A DNA stretch of 45,601 nucleotides from Rhodospirillaceae bacterium UBA4468 (GTDB taxonomy: Bacteria > Pseudomonadota > Alphaproteobacteria > Rhodospirillales > Casp-alpha2): the NCBI GenBank assembly GCA_002389385.1, contig DGOK01000058.1:1-45601 (forward strand), in the 5' to 3' direction. Both the position numbers and the translations under genes were made by a program. The notes beneath the pieces were generated by a model. It saw only the letters and a program-made list of their open reading frames with translations. It ran no database searches and was not told where the DNA came from. Positions 25,935 through 33,586 of the stretch are shown here, in pieces. How positions within the stretch are numbered: position 1 is the stretch's first letter; every line of letters begins with the position of its first letter.

Positions 25935-26437
25935 GTGGCAGCCTGCGCAAGTTTACGGATTTTTTCTGCAGTGCCTCTGTGGTGTGCATGGCAGATCGCA
26001 ACCGCAAGCGCATCCGCCGCATCTGCATTTGTAACTTTCGCACCCGGCAATAACATTTTGACCATCATTTGAACTTGTTCTTTCTGTGCATGTCCGGATC
26101 CGACAACGGTCTTCTTAACCAGGTTCGGCAGATACTCGGCAACATGCAGCCCAGCTAAAGCCGGGACTAGTAAAACGATGCCGCGCGCCTGCCCAAGCTT
26201 AAGAGTTGAGACCGGGTTCTTGTTTACGAACGTTTCTTCGACAGCGGCTTCCTCAGGATTATACTCAGCAATAACGTCAAGAAGACCGGCATGCAGTTCA
26301 ACCAATCGCTCGGCCAACGATGCCTTTGGGGACGTCTTCACAACACCATCGGCAACGTAGGTAAGACGATTACCCACCGCTTTGATGACACCCCACCCCG
26401 TTATCTGCAATCCAGGATCGAAACCGATCAGACGCAC
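25931..26437 (-). CDS. ruvC: Crossover junction endodeoxyribonuclease RuvC
   Basis: Dimeric resolvase of Holliday junctions, 168 residues. Four acidic catalytic residues can be placed: Asp in IGFDPGLQITGWG (about 6), Glu in AVEETFVNKNPVST (about 66), and the two C-terminal Asp in NADAADALAVAICH (about 139-142). An ATG at 26437 opens directly with MRLIGFDPG; AGGAGTAG precedes it. It follows yebC by 14 bases and overlaps ruvA. Confidence 0.96.
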   Translation of the reverse strand: MRLIGFDPGLQITGWGVIKAVGNRLTYVADGVVKTSPKASLAERLVELHAGLLDVIAEYNPEEAAVEETFVNKNPVSTLKLGQARGIVLLVPALAGLHVAEYLPNLVKKTVVGSGHAQKEQVQMMVKMLLPGAKVTNADAADALAVAICHAHHRGTAEKIRKLAQAAT

Positions 26438-26451
26438 GCACTACTCCTCAA

Positions 26452-27195
26452 TTAAGCGCTCAACCGCGCCATGATTTCATCTGAAACATCAAAGTTCGAA
26501 AACACTGTTTGCACATCATCGTTGTCTTCCAAAACATCGATCAGCTTAAGCAATGTTCCAGCTGTATCTTCGTCGACATCAACCGGCGTCTGGGGTTTCC
26601 ATTCAAGCGCACCTTTTTCTGGATCGCCATATTTCTCAGTTAAAGCTTCACGGACTGCCGCAAAGTCTTCGGCGTCACATGAAATAGAATGTCCCTCATC
26701 ATCACTTTCGACATCGGTGGCACCTGCCTCCAAAGCCGCTTCGAACATTTCATCAGTACTGGCTTTATCTGCGGCATAGACCAATCGGCCCACACGATCG
26801 AACATGAATCCAACACTCCCGGTTTCACCAAGATTACCGCCGTGCTTAGCAAATGCAGAACGGACTTCAGATGCTGTCCGATTACGATTGTCCGTCAGCG
26901 CCTCTACGATCACGGCAATGCCACCCGGGCCATAACCCTCATAGCGAATTTCTTCGTAGTTCTCGGTATCACCACCAACACCACGCTGAATAGCGCGTTT
27001 AATATTATCGTTAGGCATGTTTTCAGAGCGCGCATTTGACACTGCCAAACGGAGGCTGGGGTTAAACCCAGGGTCTTCACCCTGGCGCGCTGCAACTGAG
27101 ATTTCCTTTGCCAGCTTAGCAAAGTTCTTCGCACGCTTGGCATCCTGTGCGCCCTTGCGATGCATAATGTTTTTAAATTTGGAATGGCCGGCCAT
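26452..27195 (-). CDS. yebC: YebC/PmpR family protein
   Basis: Conserved protein of 247 residues, the standard length. It starts MAGHSKFKNIMHRKGAQD and contains NMPNDNIKRAIQRG and YEGYGPGGIAVIVEALTDN, the family core. Homologues act as DNA-binding regulators (PmpR) or, in the YebC/TACO1 group, help ribosomes through proline-rich stretches; which applies here is not resolved by sequence. The frame runs upstream to 27228, but the family invariably begins at MAGHSKF. Upstream of it lies a 183-base gap that likely holds the promoter of the yebC-ruvCAB segment. It is followed by ruvC. Confidence 0.95.
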   Translation of the reverse strand: MAGHSKFKNIMHRKGAQDAKRAKNFAKLAKEISVAARQGEDPGFNPSLRLAVSNARSENMPNDNIKRAIQRGVGGDTENYEEIRYEGYGPGGIAVIVEALTDNRNRTASEVRSAFAKHGGNLGETGSVGFMFDRVGRLVYAADKASTDEMFEAALEAGATDVESDDEGHSISCDAEDFAAVREALTEKYGDPEKGALEWKPQTPVDVDEDTAGTLLKLIDVLEDNDDVQTVFSNFDVSDEIMARLSA

Positions 27196-27378
27196 GATTG
27201 TCCAATCTGTCTTTATATCTAAATGCACATAGCAAACACGCGTGAGCGCGAAATGCGAATCATCTTATATTACCTGTGAGGCGCAGAAATGAATACCGCG
27301 CCGACCGTTCTGAGACATCATTTAGGGGTATTATGTCAACATTTGGGCGATGATCGACGAATTTTCATAAAACTTTGC

Positions 27379-28194
27379 TTATGGCTTCGGGATCGTTTCC
27401 GACAACGACGCACCAACACGCACCGGTTCAATCCGCTTTGCACGCCCTGTTTTATCATCAATAACAACAAAGCAGCCGCATAATGTGCCGTCTTTGTCAG
27501 CAGGTTCTAAGCGAACGCGCTCACCTTTTGTGACAAATCGAGCAATCGCGCCTTCTTTTTTCATGCCAATGACCGAGTTGTAATCCCCTGTCATCCCAAG
27601 ATCCGTCTGATACGCCGTCCCACCAGGGAGCACCCACGTATCTGCTGTCGGCACATGCGTATGCGTTCCTACAACCACACTGGCACGGCCATCGACATGA
27701 TGGGCCAAGGCCTGCTTTTCACTCGTAGCTTCGCCATGAACGTCAAAGACAATGGCATCAACATCTCGGCCGATTTTATACCTCGCCAGCAAATCATCCA
27801 TGGCACGGAATGGATCGTCCAAAAGCTCCATGAATAGCCGGCACATAACATTAGCCACCAGGATTCGCTTGCCGCTCTCGGTCTTGTAAATGCCTGAGCC
27901 TTTACCTGGTGTGCCGGGAACATAGTTCAATGGACGTAGAATCCGCTCGTCACGCTCCATTTGCGATAACACATCACGTTGATCAAAAACATGATTGCCT
28001 GTCGTGATACAATCCACGCCAGCTTGATAGAACGAGTCACAAATAGATCCGGTTATACCAAATCCATGCGCCGCATTCTCACCATTGACGATGACAAAGT
28101 CTGTTTTCAGTCTTATTTTGAGGGATGAAAGGTTTGCATTCAGAACGGCACGGCCAGCACTTCCAACGACATCACCAATAATTAGTATTCTCAT
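27379..28194 (-). CDS. YmdB-type metallophosphoesterase (TIGR00282)
   Basis: Calcineurin-like phosphoesterase of 271 residues. Metal-binding motifs are in order: IIGDVVGSAGR (Asp about 8), IVNGENAAHGFG (Asn about 39), TTGNHVFDQ (Asn/His about 67), DVHGEATSEK (His about 150) and VVGTHTHVPTAD (His about 175-177). Characterised relatives, such as Bacillus YmdB, hydrolyse 2',3'-cAMP and influence biofilm and RNA levels. In alphaproteobacteria it commonly follows fau as here; the start overlaps the fau stop by four bases, indicating coupling. Confidence 0.9.
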   Translation of the reverse strand: MRILIIGDVVGSAGRAVLNANLSSLKIRLKTDFVIVNGENAAHGFGITGSICDSFYQAGVDCITTGNHVFDQRDVLSQMERDERILRPLNYVPGTPGKGSGIYKTESGKRILVANVMCRLFMELLDDPFRAMDDLLARYKIGRDVDAIVFDVHGEATSEKQALAHHVDGRASVVVGTHTHVPTADTWVLPGGTAYQTDLGMTGDYNSVIGMKKEGAIARFVTKGERVRLEPADKDGTLCGCFVVIDDKTGRAKRIEPVRVGASLSETIPKP

Positions 28195-28814
28195 AACTTT
28201 CCTTCGTCACAGCTGGTATCCGCAAGTGCGCCAACGCGCTGAACACCCAGTTCTGTGGCCATCCAATCCAAGGGTTGATCATGCGGGCCACGGATGACGG
28301 TGTCTACCCGCTGCGCTGAAAAAGCAACACCAACAGCGTCAGCGCTGCCGTGCATACGTAATTTTTGAAGCGTCCGGTCATAATACCCGCCGCCATATCC
28401 AAGCCGATATCCAGCATCATCAAAGCTGAGCAGTGGCACAAAAAGTATTTCAGGCAGGACTTCCAGCGCATCATTATCAGGAATAGAGGTGCCAAAAACA
28501 CCATCTACAAGCTGATCGCCCGGGCCCCACACGCGAAAAATCAACGGTGCCGCCTTAGCTGCCACGACGGGCAAAGCGGTTCTATGTCCAGCTTCTGAAA
28601 GTGATTGTATTAATGGGCGTGTATCAATCTCATTACCCATCGGCCAAAAAATAGAAATGGTTTTCGGTCGATCAGATAAACCAAGCTCGCCACGCGCTGC
28701 TATAATCACATCGCTTAAATGGTTGCCAGCATTCGGGTTGTTGTCGAACGCGCGCTTCCTGACAACAGCGGTGGTTTTACGTGCGAGATTTTTCGCGTCA
28801 TCAATGTTGGTCAT
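28191..28814 (-). CDS. fau: 5-formyltetrahydrofolate cyclo-ligase
   Basis: ATP-dependent conversion of 5-formyl-THF to 5,10-methenyl-THF, 207 residues. The family signature GYRLGYGGGYYDRTL is near 132-146, with FVPLLSFDDAGYR before it. The N-terminal basic helix (RKTTAVVRKRAF) is typical. Its place directly after 6S RNA and zapA is a classic linkage: in E. coli ygfA is co-transcribed with ssrS. The ribosome site is not obvious within the short gap after the 6S terminator-like T tract. Confidence 0.92.
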   Translation of the reverse strand: MTNIDDAKNLARKTTAVVRKRAFDNNPNAGNHLSDVIIAARGELGLSDRPKTISIFWPMGNEIDTRPLIQSLSEAGHRTALPVVAAKAAPLIFRVWGPGDQLVDGVFGTSIPDNDALEVLPEILFVPLLSFDDAGYRLGYGGGYYDRTLQKLRMHGSADAVGVAFSAQRVDTVIRGPHDQPLDWMATELGVQRVGALADTSCDEGKL

Positions 28815-28854
28815 TTAATACAAACCCCAATGCCCTACGGTAGCATCGGTTGAG

Positions 28855-29026
28855 AAAAAGAAATAGCGGACCGCCTGAGCCGTTGGCCTTGAGATCCTCC
28901 GTGGCCAAGTTTAGTAGGTGGGGGCCGTAAATATCTGCCCCAAGAGGCAAACAGGGACAGCTCCCGTACGGTGGATTTAGGCCCCTGGGATAACGTAGGC
29001 CTGACATACTCCGCAGCCCGCCACTT
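28855..29026 (-). ncRNA. ssrS: 6S RNA
   Basis: Intergenic stretch of about 170 bases between zapA and fau, the conserved location of 6S RNA. The ends pair: 5' AAGTGGCGG (29026-29018) with 3' CCGCTATTT (28869-28861), nine pairs including two G-U. A T-rich tract (TTTCTTTTTCTC) follows on the minus strand. Within it, GTACGGGAGCTGTCCCTG and CGGCCCCCACCTACT resemble the region around the central bubble of alphaproteobacterial 6S RNAs, which mimics an open promoter and holds sigma70-RNA polymerase in stationary phase. The 5' end is seven bases after the zapA stop, so it may be processed from a zapA transcript. Ends are estimates. Confidence 0.82.
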
Positions 29027-29032
29027 ATCAAG

Positions 29033-29368
29033 TTAGGTCTGTTCGAGGCTCGCCGCAATGCTTTCAATGCGTTCAGATAATTTTTCTAGGCTTTCGCTTA
29101 ATCTGCCATCGGCCTCAGCGGCTGCAGCGGCCCCTTTTCCGCCGGATTTAAGCGTATCCATTTCAGAATATGCATCAGATAATTCATCAGCAACTAACAG
29201 TGAGACCATGACCAGCAACTTGGCATCACCGACTTGACCAACCGCGGCGACGAGTTCGCTCACACGATTATCAACATATGTCCCCAGACGTGAGAGGTGT
29301 GCTTCCTGACCATCGTCACATGCGACGTTATACTTGCGGTCGTTTATTGTAACAGTGACTTGCGCCAT
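29033..29368 (-). CDS. zapA: Cell division protein ZapA
   Basis: FtsZ-ring bundling protein, 111 residues. It starts MAQVTVTINDRKYNVACDDG, the ZapA N-terminal globular domain, followed by HLSRLGTYVDNRVSELV and a long coiled coil. The conserved LLVMVSLLVADELSDAYSE segment is present. The C-terminus has an Ala/Glu-rich hinge and a final helix. It lies one base after the DUF4164 gene and directly before 6S RNA. Confidence 0.93.
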   Translation of the reverse strand: MAQVTVTINDRKYNVACDDGQEAHLSRLGTYVDNRVSELVAAVGQVGDAKLLVMVSLLVADELSDAYSEMDTLKSGGKGAAAAAEADGRLSESLEKLSERIESIAASLEQT

Positions 29369-29369
29369 A

Positions 29370-29624
29370 TCAGTTGTCGCCTTCGTTCTTCAAAATCGAA
29401 TCCAGACGCTGAATGGTGGTGTTAAGCCGGTCAGCTGCGGCTAGGTTCAAATTCTTCAATTCAGCATTTTCCAACCGCAATCGCTCAACAACCTCAGAAC
29501 CTTCGACGGGCTCAGTATTAATTGTACGTGAAGTCAGCGCCAAATCCAAACGGTCAACGGCAGCTTCCAGGCGCTCATACGCCCGATCGACGCGTGAAGC
29601 TTTGGCGATAGTCGACATTGACAT
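29370..29624 (-). CDS. DUF4164-like coiled-coil protein
   Basis: Small helical protein of 84 residues paired with zapA, as in many alphaproteobacteria. Heptad-like pattern from ASRVDRAYERLEAAVDRL to the C-terminus (LRLENAELKNLNLAAADRL), predicted coiled coil throughout, without membrane or signal segments. Function unknown; a ZapB-like division role is often inferred from the pairing. The frame opens at 29669, but ATG 29624 has GAGGGGG ten bases upstream, so the shorter start is preferred. Confidence 0.75.
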   Translation of the reverse strand: MSMSTIAKASRVDRAYERLEAAVDRLDLALTSRTINTEPVEGSEVVERLRLENAELKNLNLAAADRLNTTIQRLDSILKNEGDN

Positions 29625-29709
29625 AGGTACGCGGCCCCCTCGGATGACAGTAAGATTAATTACATTCATAAAGACGTTAGTCCGGTTAGGCGATTTAGGT
29701 CAATTCATA

Positions 29710-29741
29710 CCTGAGCCAAATCGTCCCTGAGCCAAATCGTC
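29710..29741. repeat. Perfect 16-bp tandem duplication
   Basis: CCTGAGCCAAATCGTC occurs twice head to tail (29710-29725 and 29726-29741) in the DUF4164-gap divergent promoter region. It has only two copies and no larger array, which fits replication slippage; it might double a regulator site. Confidence 0.8.
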
Positions 29742-29911
29742 TAAATTTATGAGATTCCCCACATTTTTGGACTTTCGGTTGTCACAGTAACAATACTAAA
29801 TCCAATCAAGCGTTGACGTTTGGGGTGAAACCCGGTTTTTTGCGCTAGAAATTTATATATTAATCTCAGATGCCGCACTGATTCCAGTCGCGGTCAACCT
29901 AGGAGGAAACA

Positions 29912-30916
29912 ATGGCGGTACGTGTTGCCATCAACGGTTTTGGACGAATTGGTCGCTTAGTTCTACGCGGCATTTTGGAAAGTGGTCGTAAAGACATTGA
30001 AGTTGTCGCGATTAACGATCTTGGCTCTGTAGATATGAATGCACATCTGTTCCGCTACGACTCTACGCATGGTCGCTTCCCTGGCGAAGTCGTCGTTAAT
30101 GGCGACACACTTGATGCAGGCGCAGGCCCAATGAAAGTGACTGCGGAACGCGATCCTGCAGATCTTCCATGGGGTGAGATTGGCGTCGACATTGCCTTTG
30201 AATGCACAGGCTTCTTCACCGACCTCGCGAGTGCAGGTAAGCACATCGAAGCTGGTGCCAAGAAAGTTCTAATCTCAGCACCAGGTAAAGATGTTCATAA
30301 AACAATCGTATACGGCGTCAACCATGATGCACTGACTGCTGACGACACCATCGTTTCCAATGCTTCATGCACGACAAACTGCCTTGCACCTGTTGCGCAT
30401 GTATTGAATCAGTTGGTTGGTATCGAAAAAGGTTACATGACAACGATCCATGCATTCACAGGCGATCAGCGTACGCTTGATACATTGCATTCCGATCCAC
30501 GCCGTGCACGGACAGCATCAGCTTCGTTGATCCCAACATCGACGGGCGCTGCAAAGGCTGTTGGTCTTGTTCTTCCTGAATTGGCAGGCAAGCTGGATGG
30601 CACATCAGTTCGTGTTCCTTCACCAAACGTTTCGTTGATTGATCTCACGTTTGTTGCCGGTCGCGACACAACAGCAGAAGAAATCAACACTGCAATGAAG
30701 GCTGCTGCAGAAGGCCCGCTTAAAGGTGTTCTTGGTTATGTGACGGATCCTTTGGTCTCAATTGACTTCAATCATGATCCACACAGTTCAAGTTTTGATT
30801 CAACCCAGACCCAGGTTATGGGTGGCAACTTTGTTCGTGTCCTCAGCTGGTATGATAACGAATGGGGCTTCTCAAATCGTATGCCGGATACGGCTATGGT
30901 GATGGCGGGCGTTTGA
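29912..30916 (+). CDS. gap: Glyceraldehyde-3-phosphate dehydrogenase, type I
   Basis: NAD-dependent glycolytic/gluconeogenic enzyme, 334 residues. The Rossmann start VAINGFGRIGRLVLRG, catalytic SNASCTTNCLAP (Cys about 153), THAFTGDQRTLD-like IHAFTGDQRTLDTLHSD segment and the C-terminal WYDNEWGFSNRM are intact. An excellent ribosome site, AGGAGG, lies seven bases before ATG. The usual alphaproteobacterial neighbours tkt and pgk are absent; instead an unknown small gene starts on its stop codon, followed by a thiE-like gene. Confidence 0.97.
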   Translation: MAVRVAINGFGRIGRLVLRGILESGRKDIEVVAINDLGSVDMNAHLFRYDSTHGRFPGEVVVNGDTLDAGAGPMKVTAERDPADLPWGEIGVDIAFECTGFFTDLASAGKHIEAGAKKVLISAPGKDVHKTIVYGVNHDALTADDTIVSNASCTTNCLAPVAHVLNQLVGIEKGYMTTIHAFTGDQRTLDTLHSDPRRARTASASLIPTSTGAAKAVGLVLPELAGKLDGTSVRVPSPNVSLIDLTFVAGRDTTAEEINTAMKAAAEGPLKGVLGYVTDPLVSIDFNHDPHSSSFDSTQTQVMGGNFVRVLSWYDNEWGFSNRMPDTAMVMAGV

Positions 30917-31329
30917 CGCACAACGCGCCTTTTATCATTGTCCATAACATCGAGCATGTCCGCCGCGCGCTTCGTGTGGCGGCATCGCTCAAATGCCCCA
31001 CTTTTCTTTTAAGCACACCAGATGCCGCTGGAACAATTGGGCCAGCGGTATTTCGAGATATGATAGATATCTCAATTAAAGAGACGAATTTAGACCCGGA
31101 TCAGGTCTTTGCATTTATCGACTGTGGGTCAAACACCGGACATGCGTTAAAAGCGGTCCAGGAAAGATGCAGACACATCCGGATAAATGCATCATCAGAA
31201 ATTCTGGTTAAATTACGTGAAATGCTAGGTCCTGACAGTCGTGTTATTGACGCAGCACCTATCTCAACACTTAATCTTGAAGACACATCTATTTCAGATG
31301 AAGCCATACGTAACTGGCTCAACACATAA
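30913..31329 (+). CDS. Unknown small protein coupled to gap
   Basis: Protein of 138 residues if it starts at TTG 30913, which overlaps the gap stop (TTGA). The frame continues back into gap, so an internal gap start is possible but less likely. No family is recognised. It looks soluble and alpha/beta, with strand-like FIIVHNI, PTFLLST, VFAFIDCG and HIRINAS segments alternating with helices, and a Gly-rich IDCGSNTGHALKAV turn. The rhythm recalls half of a TIM-barrel or Rossmann domain. It is followed after 14 bases by the thiE-like gene, so gap, this gene and thiE-like probably form one operon. A metabolic or regulatory role with a phospho-sugar is only a guess. Confidence 0.7.
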   Translation: MTHNAPFIIVHNIEHVRRALRVAASLKCPTFLLSTPDAAGTIGPAVFRDMIDISIKETNLDPDQVFAFIDCGSNTGHALKAVQERCRHIRINASSEILVKLREMLGPDSRVIDAAPISTLNLEDTSISDEAIRNWLNT

Positions 31330-31343
31330 ATCGGACCCTATCC

Positions 31344-31991
31344 ATGGCATCGAACAAAAAGAACGAAAACTGCAAACTGTACCTTTTGACCCCCGCTAAG
31401 ATCGAGACGGTTTCGTTTGCGGAAACATTAAAGCGCACCATTGATGCCGCTCCAGAAATTATTGGCGCCGTTCAGTTACGCCTAAAAGACGTCGAAGATG
31501 ATGATTTTATGCGCGCCGCTGAAGCACTCGTGCCCGTCTGCCATAGCTTCGATCTGCCACTGATCATCAACGATCGCCCTGAGTACGCATTGGATAGTGG
31601 CGCTGACGGTGTTCATATCGGCCAAGACGACATCAGTTATGATCGGTGTTATCAAATGCTAGGCGATGATGCCATTATTGGCGTGACCTGCCATGCAAGC
31701 CGGGATTTGGCGATTGAGGCTGGTGACAAAGGGGCAGATTACGTTGCTTTTGGCGCTTTCTTTCCGAGCAAAAGCAAAGAGGTTAAGCACCATGCTGATA
31801 CTGATCTACTCGAGTTCTGGTCAAACATGACTGTCGTTCCATGTGTGGCTATTGGCGGTATAACAGCAGAAAACTGCGCTCCACTCGTCGAAAACGGCGC
31901 AAACTATCTTGCTGTAATCGGCAGCGTTTGGGACCATAAAGACGGCCCAGAAGCAGGCGTCCGTGCTTTTGTTGAGCAACTTCCTCAATAA
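31344..31991 (+). CDS. thiE: Thiamine phosphate synthase-like protein
   Basis: TIM-barrel protein of 215 residues resembling ThiE, which joins HMP-PP and thiazole phosphate. Matching segments are LYLLTPAKI, AVQLRLKDVEDDD, LIINDRPEYALDSGADGVHI with GQDD, IGVTCHASRDLAIEAGD, DYVAFGAFFPSKSKE, CVAIGGITAENC and YLAVIGSVW. The first substrate motif is QLRLKD where canonical enzymes have QxRxK, and the Ser/Thr-rich phosphate loop reads FFPSKSKE rather than PTxTK. It may be the true ThiE or the TenI-like paralogue often seen in alphaproteobacteria near gap/pgk/fba. It follows the unknown gene by 14 bases. Confidence 0.8.
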   Translation: MASNKKNENCKLYLLTPAKIETVSFAETLKRTIDAAPEIIGAVQLRLKDVEDDDFMRAAEALVPVCHSFDLPLIINDRPEYALDSGADGVHIGQDDISYDRCYQMLGDDAIIGVTCHASRDLAIEAGDKGADYVAFGAFFPSKSKEVKHHADTDLLEFWSNMTVVPCVAIGGITAENCAPLVENGANYLAVIGSVWDHKDGPEAGVRAFVEQLPQ

Positions 31992-32098
31992 GCACATTAC
32001 GACATAACGTAAGTTTTCGGTGACATGCCCCCCGCGGACCTGATAGAATCCGTTTAGGGTCTTTACCCGTTAGGCTTTATTTTTCAGGACTCAAAGAT

Positions 32099-32668
32099 AT
32101 GAAGATTGACGGCAACAACATCCGTCCTGGGATGGTTATTGAGCATCAGGGCCGCCTTTGGCGCGCTATTAAAACGCAGCACACGCAGCCGGGCAAAGGT
32201 GGCGCGTATTTGCAGGTTGAGCTTAAGGACGTTCGTGGCGGCACCAAGCTGAACGAGCGCTTTCGGTCATCTGAAAAAGTAGAGCGCGCAACGCTTGAAC
32301 AAACAGATTATCAGTTCCTGTTCTCAGACGGCGATATGCACACTTTTATGCACCCTGAGAGCTACGAGCAGATTTCACTCAATACGGAAGCTATTGGTGA
32401 GGCAAACGTCCCTTTCTTACAGGATGGTATGAACGTCAAAATCGAAACATATGAGGAAGAGCCGCTTGGCGTAGAACTTCCTCAGCATGTGACACTTGAA
32501 ATTGTTGAAGCCGATGCCGTTGTAAAAGGCCAAACAGCCTCATCATCATACAAACCTGCCATGCTTGAAAACGGCGTCAAAATCCAGGTCCCACCTCATA
32601 TTGGTGCAGGTACTCGGGTCGTCGTCGATACACGTGAAGTCACGTATGTTGAGCGTGCGAAAGATTGA
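32099..32668 (+). CDS. efp: Translation elongation factor P
   Basis: Relieves ribosome stalling at polyproline. The protein has 189 residues and three beta-barrel domains. The tip of domain I reads TQPGKGGAY, with Lys about 34 as the site modified by beta-lysine (EpmA/B) in other bacteria. The signature in the C-terminal domain (KPAMLENGVKIQVPPHI, then GTRVVVDTRE) is present. A 107-base gap upstream with TAGGGTCTTTACCCGTTAGGC may include its promoter. The window encodes proline-rich TolA and OmpA-domain proteins that would plausibly need it. Confidence 0.96.
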   Translation: MKIDGNNIRPGMVIEHQGRLWRAIKTQHTQPGKGGAYLQVELKDVRGGTKLNERFRSSEKVERATLEQTDYQFLFSDGDMHTFMHPESYEQISLNTEAIGEANVPFLQDGMNVKIETYEEEPLGVELPQHVTLEIVEADAVVKGQTASSSYKPAMLENGVKIQVPPHIGAGTRVVVDTREVTYVERAKD

Positions 32669-32685
32669 GGTTGAACTAAAAAAGC

Positions 32686-33492
32686 ATGTCTAATCGCTTA
32701 TCCCCAATTCTGACAGTTATGGTGAACGCCGCTCAAAAAGCGGGCCGCGCGTTACGTCGAGACTTTGGTGAAGTTGAAAATCTTCAGGTTCTTAAAAAAG
32801 GCCCTGCCGACTTTGTAACCAAGGCTGACACCAAAGCTGAAAAAATCATTGTCGAAGAACTCCAGAAAGTTCGTCCGGCATATGGTTTCGTCCTTGAAGA
32901 AGGTGGCGTGGTTGAAGGGTCCGACATCTCGAATAGATGGATCATTGATCCATTAGATGGCACGACAAACTTCCTTCATGGCATTCCGCACTTCGCTGTT
33001 TCTGTTGCGCTTGAACGCGACAAACGGATCGAAGCGGCCGTTGTCTACAACCCGATTACGGATGATTTGTTCTATTCCGAACGTGGACAAGGTGCGTTTT
33101 TCAGAGATTCGCGTTTGCGTGTTTCTGGTCGCTCAGTGATTGCAGAATCAATTTTTGCCACCGGCGTGCCGTTCTTGGGCATCGAAGGTCATGATGAATT
33201 TATCGAAGAATTGCGAGTCGTTATGGCAAAATCTGCTGGTATTCGCCGCTTTGGCGCAGCTTCGCTAGACTTGGCATTTGTCGCTGCTGGTCGGTATGAA
33301 GGGTATTGGGAGCGTAATATCTCAAGTTGGGATATGGCTGCAGGCCTTTTATTGGTTAAAGAAGCTGGTGGCATTGTCACAGACTTCAAGGGTCGTGATC
33401 GCATGCTGGAAACCGGTAGCGTGATTGCAACCAACGCATCTTTGGACCAAGATTTTCGTAAATTATTGAAGAAAGCCGCAAAAATTACTTAA
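32686..33492 (+). CDS. suhB: Inositol monophosphatase family protein, SuhB-like
   Basis: Mg-dependent phosphatase of 268 residues. Metal-binding motifs are VTKADTKAEK, VLEEGGV (Glu about 68), WIIDPLDGTTNFLHG (about 85-99) and the C-terminal SSWDMAAGLLLVKEAGG. Bacterial SuhB also acts in ribosomal RNA antitermination; sequence cannot separate the roles. It lies 17 bases after efp, a linkage common in alphaproteobacteria, and is followed by the OmpA/MotA/MotB-like genes. Confidence 0.9.
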   Translation: MSNRLSPILTVMVNAAQKAGRALRRDFGEVENLQVLKKGPADFVTKADTKAEKIIVEELQKVRPAYGFVLEEGGVVEGSDISNRWIIDPLDGTTNFLHGIPHFAVSVALERDKRIEAAVVYNPITDDLFYSERGQGAFFRDSRLRVSGRSVIAESIFATGVPFLGIEGHDEFIEELRVVMAKSAGIRRFGAASLDLAFVAAGRYEGYWERNISSWDMAAGLLLVKEAGGIVTDFKGRDRMLETGSVIATNASLDQDFRKLLKKAAKIT

Positions 33493-33586
33493 AGCGGTTG
33501 AGACTAAGCGCTCGGTTGGCTATTTTCTTCAGTAATTGATTTAGCGTGGATAAGCGCGCAGCTCGATTTTGGGCAGTGGAGGCTTC

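Noticed and set aside
29710..29741. CRISPR-like repeat
   Set aside because: Only two direct copies with no spacer and no cas genes.
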